From Lachnospiraceae bacterium (GTDB taxonomy: Bacteria; Bacillota; Clostridia; Lachnospirales; Lachnospiraceae): a stretch of DNA of 64,000 nucleotides. Positions 16,939-25,562 of this stretch are shown in pieces. The position numbers and the translations under genes are program-made. The notes under the pieces were generated by a model. The model did no database searches, was not told where the DNA came from, and saw only the letters and a list, made by a program, of their open reading frames with translations. The number at the start of each line of letters is the position of its first letter. The first letter of the stretch is position 1. The stretch covers positions 96,161-160,160 of the forward strand of contig JAEEIK010000036.1 in assembly GCA_016281335.1 (NCBI GenBank), given 5' to 3'.

Positions 16939-17364
16939 TCAGACTTTAGCGATTATCTCCGAATCAATGCTTTCTTCGCTGTTGTCGCGATATGCAAAAG
17001 CTATTGACGGTGTGGTTATATTAAGACCTGTAATGGTGGCTGCAATGCGGATTCTCTCATTTACCGCCATCATAACTTCATTAAGGTAATTCTTCTTGAT
17101 CATCTCGTCAAGGTTGTCAACGAAGGTGTTGACGGTTATCGGAGTAATGGTCTCCATGTTAAAGTTCATACTCTTCCTGTCACCGTCGTTAGCCTCAAAC
17201 TTAACGAGCACCGTTGCTGTTGTAGGCGCAGCAGGATTGAGACGCACAGCTACGCTGGTATTTACCTTTAACTGTATCTGCTCACCGGGCTTAGCGGTGA
17301 AAAGATTTTCAAAATTAAGGCTCTTGATATTTGTTGATCCTATTGTTACTATTACGTTTTTCAT
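16939..17364 (-). CDS. Uncharacterised 141-aa beta-rich protein
   Basis: Family not securely recognised. The alternating hydrophobic pattern (IQLKVNTSVAVRLNPA, ATVLVKFEAND) suggests a beta sheet followed by a helix, reminiscent of SecB-like small chaperones, but I see no diagnostic motif. No signal peptide, membrane segment or Cys cluster. A strong AAAAGGAGATAAAAA ribosome site supports the start. It lies between mrp and the ABC-F gene. Upstream, AGATCC-GGG-GGATCT forms a short hairpin between mrp and this gene that might modulate expression. Confidence 0.72.
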   Translation of the reverse strand: MKNVIVTIGSTNIKSLNFENLFTAKPGEQIQLKVNTSVAVRLNPAAPTTATVLVKFEANDGDRKSMNFNMETITPITVNTFVDNLDEMIKKNYLNEVMMAVNERIRIAATITGLNITTPSIAFAYRDNSEESIDSEIIAKV

Positions 17365-17397
17365 TTTTTATCTCCTTTTAAAGATCCCCCGGATCTA

Positions 17398-18213
17398 TTA
17401 TAGTTTTTCAATAAACTCTGCCATCTCTGCCACATCAAACTCATCAGCCCTGCCCTGATCACAGAGCTTAGCCCTCTCCATGTCTATGCCAAGCCTGCAT
17501 ACATTGCCTATGCCGAAGCTCTCTGCAACCGAATAAGCGCTGCTGTGGCCGAATATCTCATGCTCCTTACCGCAGTCGGGACATTTAAAGTATGCCATAT
17601 TCTCCACCAGGCCAAGCACGGGAATGTTCATCATCTGAGCCATGTTCACTGCCTTTGATACTATCATTCCCACCAGTTCCTGAGGTGTGGTGACCACGAT
17701 CAGTCCGTCCACCGGTATCGACTGAAATACGGTGAGGGGCACATCCCCTGTTCCCGGAGGCATATCCACCAGCATGGTATCCAGCTCTCCCCAGGCCACT
17801 TCGGTCCAGAACTGCTTTACGGTCCCGCTTATCACCGGTCCTCTCCAGATGACAGGTGAGGTCTCATCCTCCAAAAGAAGGTTGATGCTCATTATCTTTA
17901 TTCCTTTAGCGGATTCGCAGGGGTATACGCACTCCCCGTCAGCTTCGGCTTTCTTGCTGATGTTAAAAAGTCTGGGGATCGAAGGTCCCGTGATATCCGC
18001 ATCAAGTATGCCGACCTTTTCACCCCTGCCGGCCAGGGCCGAAGCGATCATCGAAGTCACCGTAGACTTGCCTACACCGCCTTTTCCGCTGATAACGCCT
18101 ATCACGCGCTTAACGCTGCTGCCTTCCCTCAGGCTTTCTTTTTCTATCCTTCTTGATCTGCAGCCGCTCTCACCGCAGCCCGAACAATCACTTCTTGTGC
18201 ACTCTTCACTCAT
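17398..18213 (-). CDS. mrp: Mrp/NBP35-family P-loop ATPase, Fe-S cluster carrier
   Basis: ParA/MinD-like ATPase of 271 residues of the ApbC/Nbp35 group, which carries and delivers iron-sulfur clusters. The deviant Walker A GVISGKGGVGKSTV is complete, as are DADITGPSIPRLF and VDMPPGTGDVPLT. It has an N-terminal Cys cluster (CTRSDCSGCGESGC) and the CPDC motif that binds the bridging cluster. The start overlaps the previous gene's stop (TAATG), so it is translated together with the CheC-like protein. That pairing has no obvious functional meaning. Confidence 0.92.
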   Translation of the reverse strand: MSEECTRSDCSGCGESGCRSRRIEKESLREGSSVKRVIGVISGKGGVGKSTVTSMIASALAGRGEKVGILDADITGPSIPRLFNISKKAEADGECVYPCESAKGIKIMSINLLLEDETSPVIWRGPVISGTVKQFWTEVAWGELDTMLVDMPPGTGDVPLTVFQSIPVDGLIVVTTPQELVGMIVSKAVNMAQMMNIPVLGLVENMAYFKCPDCGKEHEIFGHSSAYSVAESFGIGNVCRLGIDMERAKLCDQGRADEFDVAEMAEFIEKL

Positions 18214-18875
18214 TAAAACATAGCCTCCCCGTCACTTGACTGTCTTTTTATTATGAACAGATCAGCAATGGCTTTTGCCAGTCTGAAAGGATAAAGCTGC
18301 ATCATGTCTGTATTGATCAGCTCTCCCATATCAACATTAAAGCTTATCTGTACGAAACGATCATCCTGAGGGAAAGCATCGTTCACATAGTTGCCTGCGT
18401 CCGACATCGTTGTGGTCGGAGTGGATATATCTACCAGCTTGTTGATCATCATACCCATTGCGGTAGCCGCCGATCCCATCATCTGATTCATGGATTCGGA
18501 AACCGCGCTCAGATGCAGCTCCGACACTTCCTGTTCATAGAACATGCCATGTCCGTCGCTTCCCATCATCAGGTCTGTCATGACCTTCACGTCATCTTCC
18601 TTCAGAAAAAGCAGCGAATAACCATCAAGGCCTTTCACATAATCCACGCGCGTGATCACGGCTTTTTCCGAGTATTCCTTGACTATATCGCCTTTATTCT
18701 TTATCTCCACAAAGGGCGTAGATATATCGATGTCATTGCGAAGGAGCATGCTTAAAGCCGTGACTGCATTGCCCAGGGTTATGTTGGCAACCTCCCCTAT
18801 GGCTGACAGTTCCAGCTCATTGAAGCCTGCTGTTTCTGCCTTCCGCTTTTCTGCCATGACAACAGAATTGTCCAT
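18213..18875 (-). CDS. CheC-like chemotaxis phosphatase / FliY N-domain homologue
   Basis: A 220-residue protein with two CheC-type active sites: LSAIGEVANITLGNAVTALS and SAVSESMNQMMGSAATAMG. Each has the conserved Glu and Asn, spaced as in phospho-CheY phosphatases. It lacks the SpoA domain of full FliY, so it is a free phosphatase or adaptor rather than a motor switch component. The ribosome site GGGAGG precedes the ATG at 18875. It is the first gene of a four-gene unit from the promoter at 18926-18955. The window also has a methyl-accepting receptor gene, but the main che operon is not here. Confidence 0.87.
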   Translation of the reverse strand: MDNSVVMAEKRKAETAGFNELELSAIGEVANITLGNAVTALSMLLRNDIDISTPFVEIKNKGDIVKEYSEKAVITRVDYVKGLDGYSLLFLKEDDVKVMTDLMMGSDGHGMFYEQEVSELHLSAVSESMNQMMGSAATAMGMMINKLVDISTPTTTMSDAGNYVNDAFPQDDRFVQISFNVDMGELINTDMMQLYPFRLAKAIADLFIIKRQSSDGEAMF

Positions 18876-18925
18876 TTAATACGCCTCCCAAGTTTGTCAA
18901 GTAGGTTAATTAAGTCACGCCGTCT

Positions 18926-18955
18926 ATTATAACAGACCTGTAAGTATTAAGGCAA
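18926..18955 (-). promoter_or_regulatory. Promoter of the cheC-like/mrp unit
   Basis: Minus-strand TTGCCT, 18 bp, TATAAT; a sigma-A type promoter, not the sigma-28 consensus often found at chemotaxis genes. Confidence 0.65.
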
Positions 18956-18963
18956 GCAATTCC

Positions 18964-18992
18964 TTTACAATGCCGTATAAATATGCGATAAT
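18964..18992 (+). promoter_or_regulatory. Promoter of the glycosyltransferase-like/DUF5050 pair
   Basis: TTTACA, 17 bp, GATAAT, divergent from the cheC-like promoter and 33 bp before the start codon. Confidence 0.6.
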
Positions 18993-19025
18993 ACTTTACA
19001 TAACATTTATATTACGGAGATCATT

Positions 19026-19973
19026 ATGAGCAAAAAGAATCTTATCATGGGTGTCGCCAAGCATTACTGGTGGTACAAGATCGAGCCTTATTACATATCC
19101 TGTGCAAAGCATAACGGTGAAAACTGCGACATAGTCGCCTTTGTCAAGGATCTGTCACGTTTTACCATGGACAAGCTCCATGAGTATCACATTCATACCA
19201 TAGAGATACCTGACCGTTTTGAGAAAGAAGGCCCCATCGATTACCGCTATGCTCTTTATATAGAAATGCTTAATAAAAAAGGCAGTGAGTACGATCAGGT
19301 ACTCTTCTGTGATACCAGGGATGTATTCTTCCAATCTGCCATGTTTCCGGCTGCTTCCAAAGAAGCTTACCTCGGAACCGCGGTGGAACCGGGACATATA
19401 AGCGATGATGACTGGAACAGACGCTGGATGCAGGAGCGCTTCGGCATGGATGTCTATGAGAAGTTCAAGGACAGGAACGTTCTCTGCGCGGGCACTATAT
19501 GGGGCACCTCGGATGTGATCCACAGCTTCTGCAACGCCATGATCGATAACCTCTCCGATCCGAAATATAATTTCATCGACATCAACGACCAGACCTCTTA
19601 CCAGTTTATGGTCTACAACAATATAGTACCGAAGAACGGCGTCGTGCACTTTTCGCCTAACGATTCCGGTCCCACGGCGACTATCGGCGATTCCGACGAC
19701 TACGTTATAAAGGACGACAAGCTGGTCTGCTCGGGAAAGAATATTCCTGCCCTGGTGCATCAGTGGGATCGTCACAAGGATCTGTTCCCCTTTGTCCGCA
19801 GGCACTACTGCGAACATTCACCTAAGATCCGCTGGAGCAGATACAGGGATTACCTTAGCCTGAAGGATATAGCGCTTTCAAGTTACCATGATAAGAACTG
19901 GTTCAACATGATCATTGCCTGCATTAAATACCTCTTTGCAAAGAAGCCTGCGGGAGAAAAGCTCTGGAAATGA
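19026..19973 (+). CDS. Putative glycosyltransferase (GT-A-like)
   Basis: A 315-residue soluble protein. The signature FCDTRDVFFQ looks like the DxD-type nucleotide-sugar and metal site of GT-A transferases, preceded by a Rossmann-like beginning. CAGTIWGT and HQWDRH are plausible acceptor or metal-binding segments. Acceptor and donor are unknown. The ribosome site is GGAG. The stop overlaps the next start by 4 bp, which couples it to an anchored DUF5050 protein and suggests a joint cell-envelope task; that is inference. Confidence 0.7.
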   Translation: MSKKNLIMGVAKHYWWYKIEPYYISCAKHNGENCDIVAFVKDLSRFTMDKLHEYHIHTIEIPDRFEKEGPIDYRYALYIEMLNKKGSEYDQVLFCDTRDVFFQSAMFPAASKEAYLGTAVEPGHISDDDWNRRWMQERFGMDVYEKFKDRNVLCAGTIWGTSDVIHSFCNAMIDNLSDPKYNFIDINDQTSYQFMVYNNIVPKNGVVHFSPNDSGPTATIGDSDDYVIKDDKLVCSGKNIPALVHQWDRHKDLFPFVRRHYCEHSPKIRWSRYRDYLSLKDIALSSYHDKNWFNMIIACIKYLFAKKPAGEKLWK

Positions 19974-21022
19974 AAAAAAGAAATGTGATCACCGTCATAG
20001 CCCTTATCGCATTCATAGTTATCCTGGCTGTGGCCAAATACATAAGCAAGCGGCTCGCCGTTATACCGGAGAATGAGCCTACGCTTACCGGAAACACCGC
20101 CGGCAATCTTTATAACGGCGGTCTTTTCTGCGAGTCCGATGATAAAGTCTATTTTTCAAATCCTTATGATAACCATGCTCTCTACTCCATGAACGCAGAT
20201 CAGACCGAAGTGAAAAAACTCTCCTCCGGCGAGATCTCCTATATCAATGCGGCAGGCAATTACGTGTACTATTACTCCCGCTCCTCTTCGGACCAGTCAG
20301 GCCTGGGCTATGTAAGGAACGGCCGTGGTATATACAGAGTTGATAAGAAAGGAAAAAACAATATACTGCTGGGCAGGCTTACCACAGACAGCATGATGCT
20401 GGTGGGCAACTATCTGATCTACACGGATTTCCAGGAAGATGAAAACAGTGATAATGCACTGGTAAAAGTTAAGGGACTGTCTACAGATGCCAGTTTTAAT
20501 TTTACCTATTTTACCGGTCATCCCCGTCTCGCTTCTTCGCAGCAGGGCAGTATCTTTTATGCAGCCATGGAGGGCGATCATCATCTTCACCGCCTGGATC
20601 CCTTAAGCGGCAGTTTTACCGATGTGGTCGAAGCCAATATGTATGAGCCCATCGTACAGGGAGATCTGGTCTACTTCCTTGATCTTGATAATAATTATCA
20701 CCTCTCTGTCTGCTCCATGTCGGAAGGGAACGTAAGAGAACTCATCCCCGAGCGCATCGACAGTTATAATCTCTACGGTGATATCGTATATTACCAGACC
20801 GTTGACGAGAAGGATCAAAACGGCTATGCCCTGAAGCGTGCCCGCGTGGACGGAAGTTCCGTAGAAACAGTAAAGACCGGCGTATACACCGATCTTTCCA
20901 TCACTTCCACCTATGTATATTTCAGGGAATTCAATAATGATGTTCCCATATACTGCACTCCCACCTACGGAAGTGTAAATGTCCAGCCCTTCTCTGCTGC
21001 CATGGATGCTGTCCTCAGATAA
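19970..21022 (+). CDS. Membrane-anchored DUF5050 beta-propeller-like protein
   Basis: A 350-residue protein with an N-terminal membrane anchor (VITVIALIAFIVILAVAKYI), followed by repeated strands in which Tyr-rich blades recur (DDKVYFSNPYDNHALYSMN, GNYVYYYSRSS, DIVYYQT, TYVYFRE). This matches the DUF5050 pattern of Clostridia surface proteins. It is probably extracytoplasmic and may bind ligand or partner proteins; no enzymatic residues are evident. Its 3' end overlaps the convergent folBK gene by 8 bp, leaving no space for a terminator. Confidence 0.75.
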   Translation: MKKRNVITVIALIAFIVILAVAKYISKRLAVIPENEPTLTGNTAGNLYNGGLFCESDDKVYFSNPYDNHALYSMNADQTEVKKLSSGEISYINAAGNYVYYYSRSSSDQSGLGYVRNGRGIYRVDKKGKNNILLGRLTTDSMMLVGNYLIYTDFQEDENSDNALVKVKGLSTDASFNFTYFTGHPRLASSQQGSIFYAAMEGDHHLHRLDPLSGSFTDVVEANMYEPIVQGDLVYFLDLDNNYHLSVCSMSEGNVRELIPERIDSYNLYGDIVYYQTVDEKDQNGYALKRARVDGSSVETVKTGVYTDLSITSTYVYFREFNNDVPIYCTPTYGSVNVQPFSAAMDAVLR

Positions 21023-21842
21023 TGTGCTTTTCCATCTTCACTTCCGCCAGCTCTTTAATGGTCTTGTTCAACACCGGATGTACTACGTCCGGAGCTATCT
21101 GCGCCAGCGGTTTCATCACAAAATCCCTGTTGCACATATCAGGATGAGGTATGGTCAGTTCATCCGTTTTCATTTCGATATCATCGAAAAGTATTATATC
21201 CAGATCCAGTGTGCGCGGACCCCAGCGCACCGTTTCCACACGTCCCTGTTCCTTTTCTATCTCTTTTAACCTCTTCAGCAACACCTGAGGTTCATAAAGT
21301 GTGGAAAGTTCCAGCACTCCGTTCAGGAAGTCATCCTGGATCACGCCTCCGTACGGCGTGGTCTTCATGATACCCGACATGCGTTTTACGCGGCACATGG
21401 GATCCCTGTCAAGCGATGCGATGCCGTCTTCTATATGATGCTCGGGATCTCCCGAATTGGAACCGTATGCAACATATACTCTGTGCCTCTTCCTGAAGAT
21501 CTTTACGGACACACAGTCAAACTCCTCCGAGATGGGAGCCTGGGGCTTTTTCACCTCCAGTTCCAATTCGCAAAGATTGTCGTACTTTTTAAAAAGCGCC
21601 GTGGATATGCCTTCCGCACAGCTCTCTATGAGTTTGAAAGTATTATCACGCATAAAAGAAGCTATAAAAGAACAAACATCGGCATAACTGACCGTCAGCT
21701 CCAGTTCATCCGCTATCCCCGCCTGCTGCAGAGGCAGCTTCATTACCGCGTTTATAATGAAATCCTGACCTGTCTTTCTCTCTTCTTCAAGTACACCGTG
21801 ATATGCGAATACTTTCAGTCCGTCTATCCTTATCTCATCCAT
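21015..21842 (-). CDS. folK: Bifunctional dihydroneopterin aldolase / HPPK (FolB-FolK fusion)
   Basis: A 275-residue fusion. Residues 1-115 are dihydroneopterin aldolase (DGLKVFAYHGVLEEERKTGQDF); about 120-275 are 6-hydroxymethyl-dihydropterin pyrophosphokinase (VAYGSNSGDPEHHI, the RWGPRTLDLDIILF pterin and Mg site, and TIPHPDMCNRDFVMKPL). Two successive pterin steps are thus joined in one chain, as in several Firmicutes. It is the last gene of the fol unit and overlaps the folP end by 8 bp. Also called folBK. Confidence 0.94.
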   Translation of the reverse strand: MDEIRIDGLKVFAYHGVLEEERKTGQDFIINAVMKLPLQQAGIADELELTVSYADVCSFIASFMRDNTFKLIESCAEGISTALFKKYDNLCELELEVKKPQAPISEEFDCVSVKIFRKRHRVYVAYGSNSGDPEHHIEDGIASLDRDPMCRVKRMSGIMKTTPYGGVIQDDFLNGVLELSTLYEPQVLLKRLKEIEKEQGRVETVRWGPRTLDLDIILFDDIEMKTDELTIPHPDMCNRDFVMKPLAQIAPDVVHPVLNKTIKELAEVKMEKHII

Positions 21843-22653
21843 ATCGCTTTACTTCCCTTATCATCTTAAGAGCCCGCGCATTCGCTTCCACATCATGGAC
21901 TCGTATAAAGGATACTCGCTTAGTCATCCCGTATACATTCAAAGCAATAGTGCCTTCAAGTCTTTGATCCACTGTGGTATCCAGAGCCTTTCCTATAACG
22001 CTCTTTCTGGATATTCCGAGAAGCATGGGATATCCCATATCCATAAAAGAATCAAGCTTTGCCAGGGTCTTTAAGTTTTCCTCATAATCCTTTGCAAAGC
22101 CGATGCCGGGATCGATCATTATCTTTTCTTTCTTTACGCCTGCCCTTAAGAGTTTATCAAGTCCTTCACGCAGATCTTCCTTGATATCTTCAATAAGCTC
22201 CGTATAAGGATGTTCTTCCACATTCCTGTTATGCATCAGGCAGTAGGCCGCATCGGTCCTTGCCGCCACTTCCGCCAGTCTTTCATCCTTAAGACAGCTT
22301 ATGTCATTTATCATATCCGCGCCTGCCGCCATCGCAGCTTCTGCAACTGCCGGCCTGTAGGTATCCACGCTTATCACGGCATCCGCAATGGTCCTTATCT
22401 TCTTTATCACCGGCAGGATGCGGCTTATTTCTTCCTCCTCGCTTATCTCCACATAGCCCGGTCTGGTGGACAGGCCGCCTACATCTATTATCGCAGCGCC
22501 CTCTTCCATCATCTTCACGGCTCTTTCATATCCTTCATTCTCATTGGCATAGCTGCCACCATCGGAGAAAGAATCCGGTGTCATGTTGAGTATGCCGCAG
22601 ACATAAGTCTCATTTTCACAGTCAAAATTGCGGCTTCCTATCCTCATCTTCAT
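21835..22653 (-). CDS. folP: Dihydropteroate synthase
   Basis: Condenses the pterin pyrophosphate with p-aminobenzoate. The 272-residue TIM barrel has the expected motifs: GILNMTPDSFSDGG (phosphate loop), SVDTYRP, MINDISCL, IDPGIGFAKDYEENL, LLGISRKSVIG and RVHDV at the C-terminus. Overlaps folE by 4 bp and folBK by 8 bp. This family is the target of sulfonamides; resistance cannot be judged from reading alone. Confidence 0.95.
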   Translation of the reverse strand: MKMRIGSRNFDCENETYVCGILNMTPDSFSDGGSYANENEGYERAVKMMEEGAAIIDVGGLSTRPGYVEISEEEEISRILPVIKKIRTIADAVISVDTYRPAVAEAAMAAGADMINDISCLKDERLAEVAARTDAAYCLMHNRNVEEHPYTELIEDIKEDLREGLDKLLRAGVKKEKIMIDPGIGFAKDYEENLKTLAKLDSFMDMGYPMLLGISRKSVIGKALDTTVDQRLEGTIALNVYGMTKRVSFIRVHDVEANARALKMIREVKRYG

Positions 22654-23207
22654 TTACCTATAAATGCAAGAAAATGTTCCTGCAGTTGTGTATCTTTTTC
22701 AAAGCAGCCTCTGGTCGCGCAGGTGATGGTCTTTGCGCCGCTCTTCTTTATGCCTCTGGCGCTCACGCAGGTATGCTCCGCCTCAGCGACCACCATCACC
22801 CCCTTACATGACAGTTCCTTATATATTGCATCCGCTATCTGCGCGGTCATTCTCTCCTGCATCTGCAGTCTTCTTGCAAATACTTCCACCGTCCGGGACA
22901 GCTTTGACAGGCCTGTTACCTTACCGTCAGGAATATATGCGATATGCACCACTCCGAAGAAGGGCATCAGATGATGCTCGCAGGTGGAATAGAACACTAT
23001 GTCCTTCTCCATGACCATATCATCCGTCTCACAGGAAAAACAACGGCTCAAATGGTACGCCGCATCATCATCATTGCCTGCGAGTATCTCACTGTACATC
23101 CGCGCCACTCTTTCGGGGGTATCTTTGAGCCCTTCCCTTTCGGGATTTTCTCCTATCCCTTCGAGTAACAGCCTTATGGCTTCCTTTACCTTATTTTCGT
23201 CTACCAT
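22650..23207 (-). CDS. folE: GTP cyclohydrolase I
   Basis: First committed folate step, GTP to dihydroneopterin triphosphate. The 185-residue protein has the zinc ligands in STCEHHLMPFFG and CVSARG, plus GLSKLSR and QERMTAQIA. The track starts at 23249, inside folC; I chose ATG 23207 (MVDENKVKEAI) because AGAAGGA sits 8-9 bp upstream and family members begin there. It still overlaps the folC 3' end by 17 bp. Confidence 0.94.
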   Translation of the reverse strand: MVDENKVKEAIRLLLEGIGENPEREGLKDTPERVARMYSEILAGNDDDAAYHLSRCFSCETDDMVMEKDIVFYSTCEHHLMPFFGVVHIAYIPDGKVTGLSKLSRTVEVFARRLQMQERMTAQIADAIYKELSCKGVMVVAEAEHTCVSARGIKKSGAKTITCATRGCFEKDTQLQEHFLAFIGK

Positions 23208-24492
23208 TTTTATTATCCTTCTTCCCGGCCTCCGTCTTCCATCTGCCAAGCCACGACAGTGATCCGAATGCCAGTATATCTTCTTTTCCTCCGCTTAGGA
23301 GTTCCGCCATCTCATAAGCTTCTTCCACGCTGTCGGCAGTAGTCACTCTGTCGATAAGCGTCTGTGCATATTCCGCAAGTTCCAGGCCGGGCAATGCCCT
23401 TGCGTTATCCGGCGGTGTAAGGGTGATGAGCTGGTCAAAATGCGGCATCATTATCTCAAGCACTTTCCGGTAATCCTTATCCTTAAGCATTCCCGCAACT
23501 CCGATGAATTTCTTATCACCGAAGTATTCATTCATACTCGCATCCAGCTCGTATGCCGCAGCCTCATTATGAGCTCCGTCAATTATCATGTATGGCTTCT
23601 TCTTAAGTATCTCAAAACGCCCCGGCCACTCAGCTTCTTTAAGGCCCTGCCTTATTGCTTTTTCCGGGATATCAAAGCCCTCTTTAACAAGAGCTTTCAC
23701 ACATCCTACTGCAAGCGCTGCATTAACCGGCTGGAATACGCCTTTAAGTCCTGTCTTCAAAGCCTTATATCCGCCGCAGTCGAAGCTCTGCTCCCTGAGG
23801 GAATAGCGGATGTTTTTTGCTTCATCCGCGAGTTCAAGGCTGCAGCCCTTGTCTATGCAGGCTTTCTTAAGCACTTCGAGTACAGCCTTATCCTGCGGGC
23901 CGCTGACTACCCTGCTGCCCTTCTTTATGATACCTGCTTTAACTGCAGCTATCTCGGCCGGTGTATTGCCGAGTATCCCGATATGATCAGCCGATATCGG
24001 CGTAAATACACACACTTTCGGTGCCGGCAGCACATTGGTCGCATCATCCCTGCCGCCCATTCCGCATTCCACAACAGCTATATCGGCCTTCATCTCACTG
24101 AAATACATAAAAGCCCGGGCAGTCTCGATCTCAAAGACTGTAGGCAGTCGTCCGCCTTCCGCTTTCATCTCAAGCGCTGCGTCCCTTATCTTTTCAAGAT
24201 AAGTCCCGGCCTTTGCTGTGCCCATAGTTCTTCCGCCGATGCCGGTCTGCTCGCCCGGGGCAAAAACAGCAGGCGAAAAGTAATAGCCGCAGCGGTAGCC
24301 CGCAGCTTTCAGTATGCTCCTTAAGTATGCAAGCACACTTCCTTTCCCGTTGGTCCCGGCTATGTGGACAACAGGAAAATCCTTCTCCGGAGCTTCAAGC
24401 CTTTCCATCAGAGAGCGCATGGCGACAAGATCCATCACGCTGCCCTGAGCCCTGCAGCTGTCCAGAAAATCTCTTTCTTCGGAAGATGTCAT
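23191..24492 (-). CDS. folC: Folylpolyglutamate / dihydrofolate synthase
   Basis: Mur-ligase-like enzyme of 433 residues that adds glutamate to folates or dihydropteroate. P-loop HIAGTNGKGSVLAYL, VECGMGGRDDATNV, TPISADHIGILGNT and DGAHNEAA are all present. The segment after the P-loop reads YYFSPAVFAPGEQTG, where most FolC have FTSPHL, so the folate-binding loop is unusual. Overlaps the PH-domain gene by 4 bp (ATGA). It comes before folE, folP and folBK in transcription. Confidence 0.92.
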   Translation of the reverse strand: MTSSEERDFLDSCRAQGSVMDLVAMRSLMERLEAPEKDFPVVHIAGTNGKGSVLAYLRSILKAAGYRCGYYFSPAVFAPGEQTGIGGRTMGTAKAGTYLEKIRDAALEMKAEGGRLPTVFEIETARAFMYFSEMKADIAVVECGMGGRDDATNVLPAPKVCVFTPISADHIGILGNTPAEIAAVKAGIIKKGSRVVSGPQDKAVLEVLKKACIDKGCSLELADEAKNIRYSLREQSFDCGGYKALKTGLKGVFQPVNAALAVGCVKALVKEGFDIPEKAIRQGLKEAEWPGRFEILKKKPYMIIDGAHNEAAAYELDASMNEYFGDKKFIGVAGMLKDKDYRKVLEIMMPHFDQLITLTPPDNARALPGLELAEYAQTLIDRVTTADSVEEAYEMAELLSGGKEDILAFGSLSWLGRWKTEAGKKDNKNGRRK

Positions 24493-24875
24493 GTTATATC
24501 ATCCATTACCCCGTCTCCGTCAAGGTCATGCATATTGCCGATATTCTGCATATTGACGGTACGTCTCTTCATCCTTGCTTCTTCGGATGCCTTAAAGATA
24601 TAATCCTTGATGACCTTGGCATTCTTGATATGCTGGAGTGTGAGCTTCTGATCAGTTACATCACCGGTATAGCACTCTATGGTGCCTATCCTTACGATGC
24701 GCTCCCAGAAAGTCTGTTTAAGCCTTACATCCACTACCTTATACATGTAGCAGTCATCCTCGGATTTGTTCAGGAATCCCCTGTTGATGGTAATCATGTC
24801 GTCCGTTACGGAATACACCGTAAAGGTCCAGGGAAGTCCCAGGAATACCCAGCGTTTTCTTTCTCTAAATTCCAT
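24489..24875 (-). CDS. Bacterial PH-domain protein with Ca-binding-like C-terminus
   Basis: A 128-residue protein. The first ~90 residues match the bacterial PH (YdbS/bPH2-like) pattern: WTFTVYSVTDDMITINRGFLNK, then VVDVRLKQTFWERIVRIGTIECYT. Unlike many bPH2 proteins it has no transmembrane segment. The C-terminus ends MHDLDGDGVMDDIT, which fits the calcium-loop pattern DxDGDGxxD seen in EF-hand and dockerin-like motifs. Lies between the PilZ gene (15 bp) and folC (overlap). Function unknown. Confidence 0.8.
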   Translation of the reverse strand: MEFRERKRWVFLGLPWTFTVYSVTDDMITINRGFLNKSEDDCYMYKVVDVRLKQTFWERIVRIGTIECYTGDVTDQKLTLQHIKNAKVIKDYIFKASEEARMKRRTVNMQNIGNMHDLDGDGVMDDIT

Positions 24876-24890
24876 GATCGTCTCCTCCTT

Positions 24891-25562
24891 TTATTCCTTA
24901 TGCATATACGGCTCATTGTCATTTTCATCAGGCTTTAATGCCGTTTTTTCATTCAGCCTGTTTATAAAATCAACGACCTCCGGATTGGGTTCACCGCTCC
25001 TGCAGCCGTAAAGCACATATTGTTCCATTTTCTCACGCCTTACTATCTTGCCGCGGATATGTATCACTTCCCCGCCCTTTGCATTCAGCGTGCAGGTCAC
25101 CATCCTGCCATCTGGTATCTGCAGCCTCTTCTTCGGCTCCACCACGAAAGCAAAGCCGCTGGGGCTGATATCCTTAAGCGTAGTGAATATCTGGTCAGGT
25201 ATGCCTTCCACCGTAAATATCGCCGGCTGCCAGATATAAGTCCTTCGCTCACCACGCCTGTTTTCTATGCCTTCCGACATGGGGCTTAATATCTTATGAT
25301 ACATCAGCCCGTTCTTTCTCACTGAATCTATGCGGCAGTTCTTAAAAGTCCAGGTACCGCCCTGTCCGTCGGTCACCTCCATGTTTATCTTTACGTTGGT
25401 ACCGTGGAAGTTGACTCTTACCCCTTTATGCGTAAAAGGAATGACCAGGAGAGTCTTCTCCCCCGTCTTCATTACCCTTGAGATGAACTTTGCCTGCATG
25501 TCGCCTCCGTTGGTAACGCATATCTGCACTTTTACTCCCATAGGGATCTCTGAATATTTCAC
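24891..25562 (-). CDS. PilZ-domain c-di-GMP receptor, YcgR-like
   Basis: A 223-residue protein with an N-terminal YcgR-like beta domain (about 1-95) and a C-terminal PilZ domain. The two c-di-GMP contacts are visible: the Arg cluster NRRGERR (RxxxR) and DISPSGFAFVV (D/NxSxxG). Such proteins slow the flagellar motor or regulate secretion when c-di-GMP rises. It overlaps glgB by 4 bp, placing a c-di-GMP receptor inside a glycogen/folate unit. The window's HD-GYP protein would be an opposing c-di-GMP enzyme. Confidence 0.9.
   Translation of the reverse strand: MKYSEIPMGVKVQICVTNGGDMQAKFISRVMKTGEKTLLVIPFTHKGVRVNFHGTNVKINMEVTDGQGGTWTFKNCRIDSVRKNGLMYHKILSPMSEGIENRRGERRTYIWQPAIFTVEGIPDQIFTTLKDISPSGFAFVVEPKKRLQIPDGRMVTCTLNAKGGEVIHIRGKIVRREKMEQYVLYGCRSGEPNPEVVDFINRLNEKTALKPDENDNEPYMHKE

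Noticed and set aside
19155-19817. 220-aa minus-strand ORF
   Set aside because: Shadow of the glycosyltransferase-like gene, which has a promoter and ribosome site on the plus strand.
22210-22974. 254-aa plus-strand ORF
   Set aside because: Antisense to folP and folE; composition typical of a shadow frame.
23440-24324. 294-aa plus-strand ORF
   Set aside because: Antisense to folC; no recognisable motif or ribosome site.
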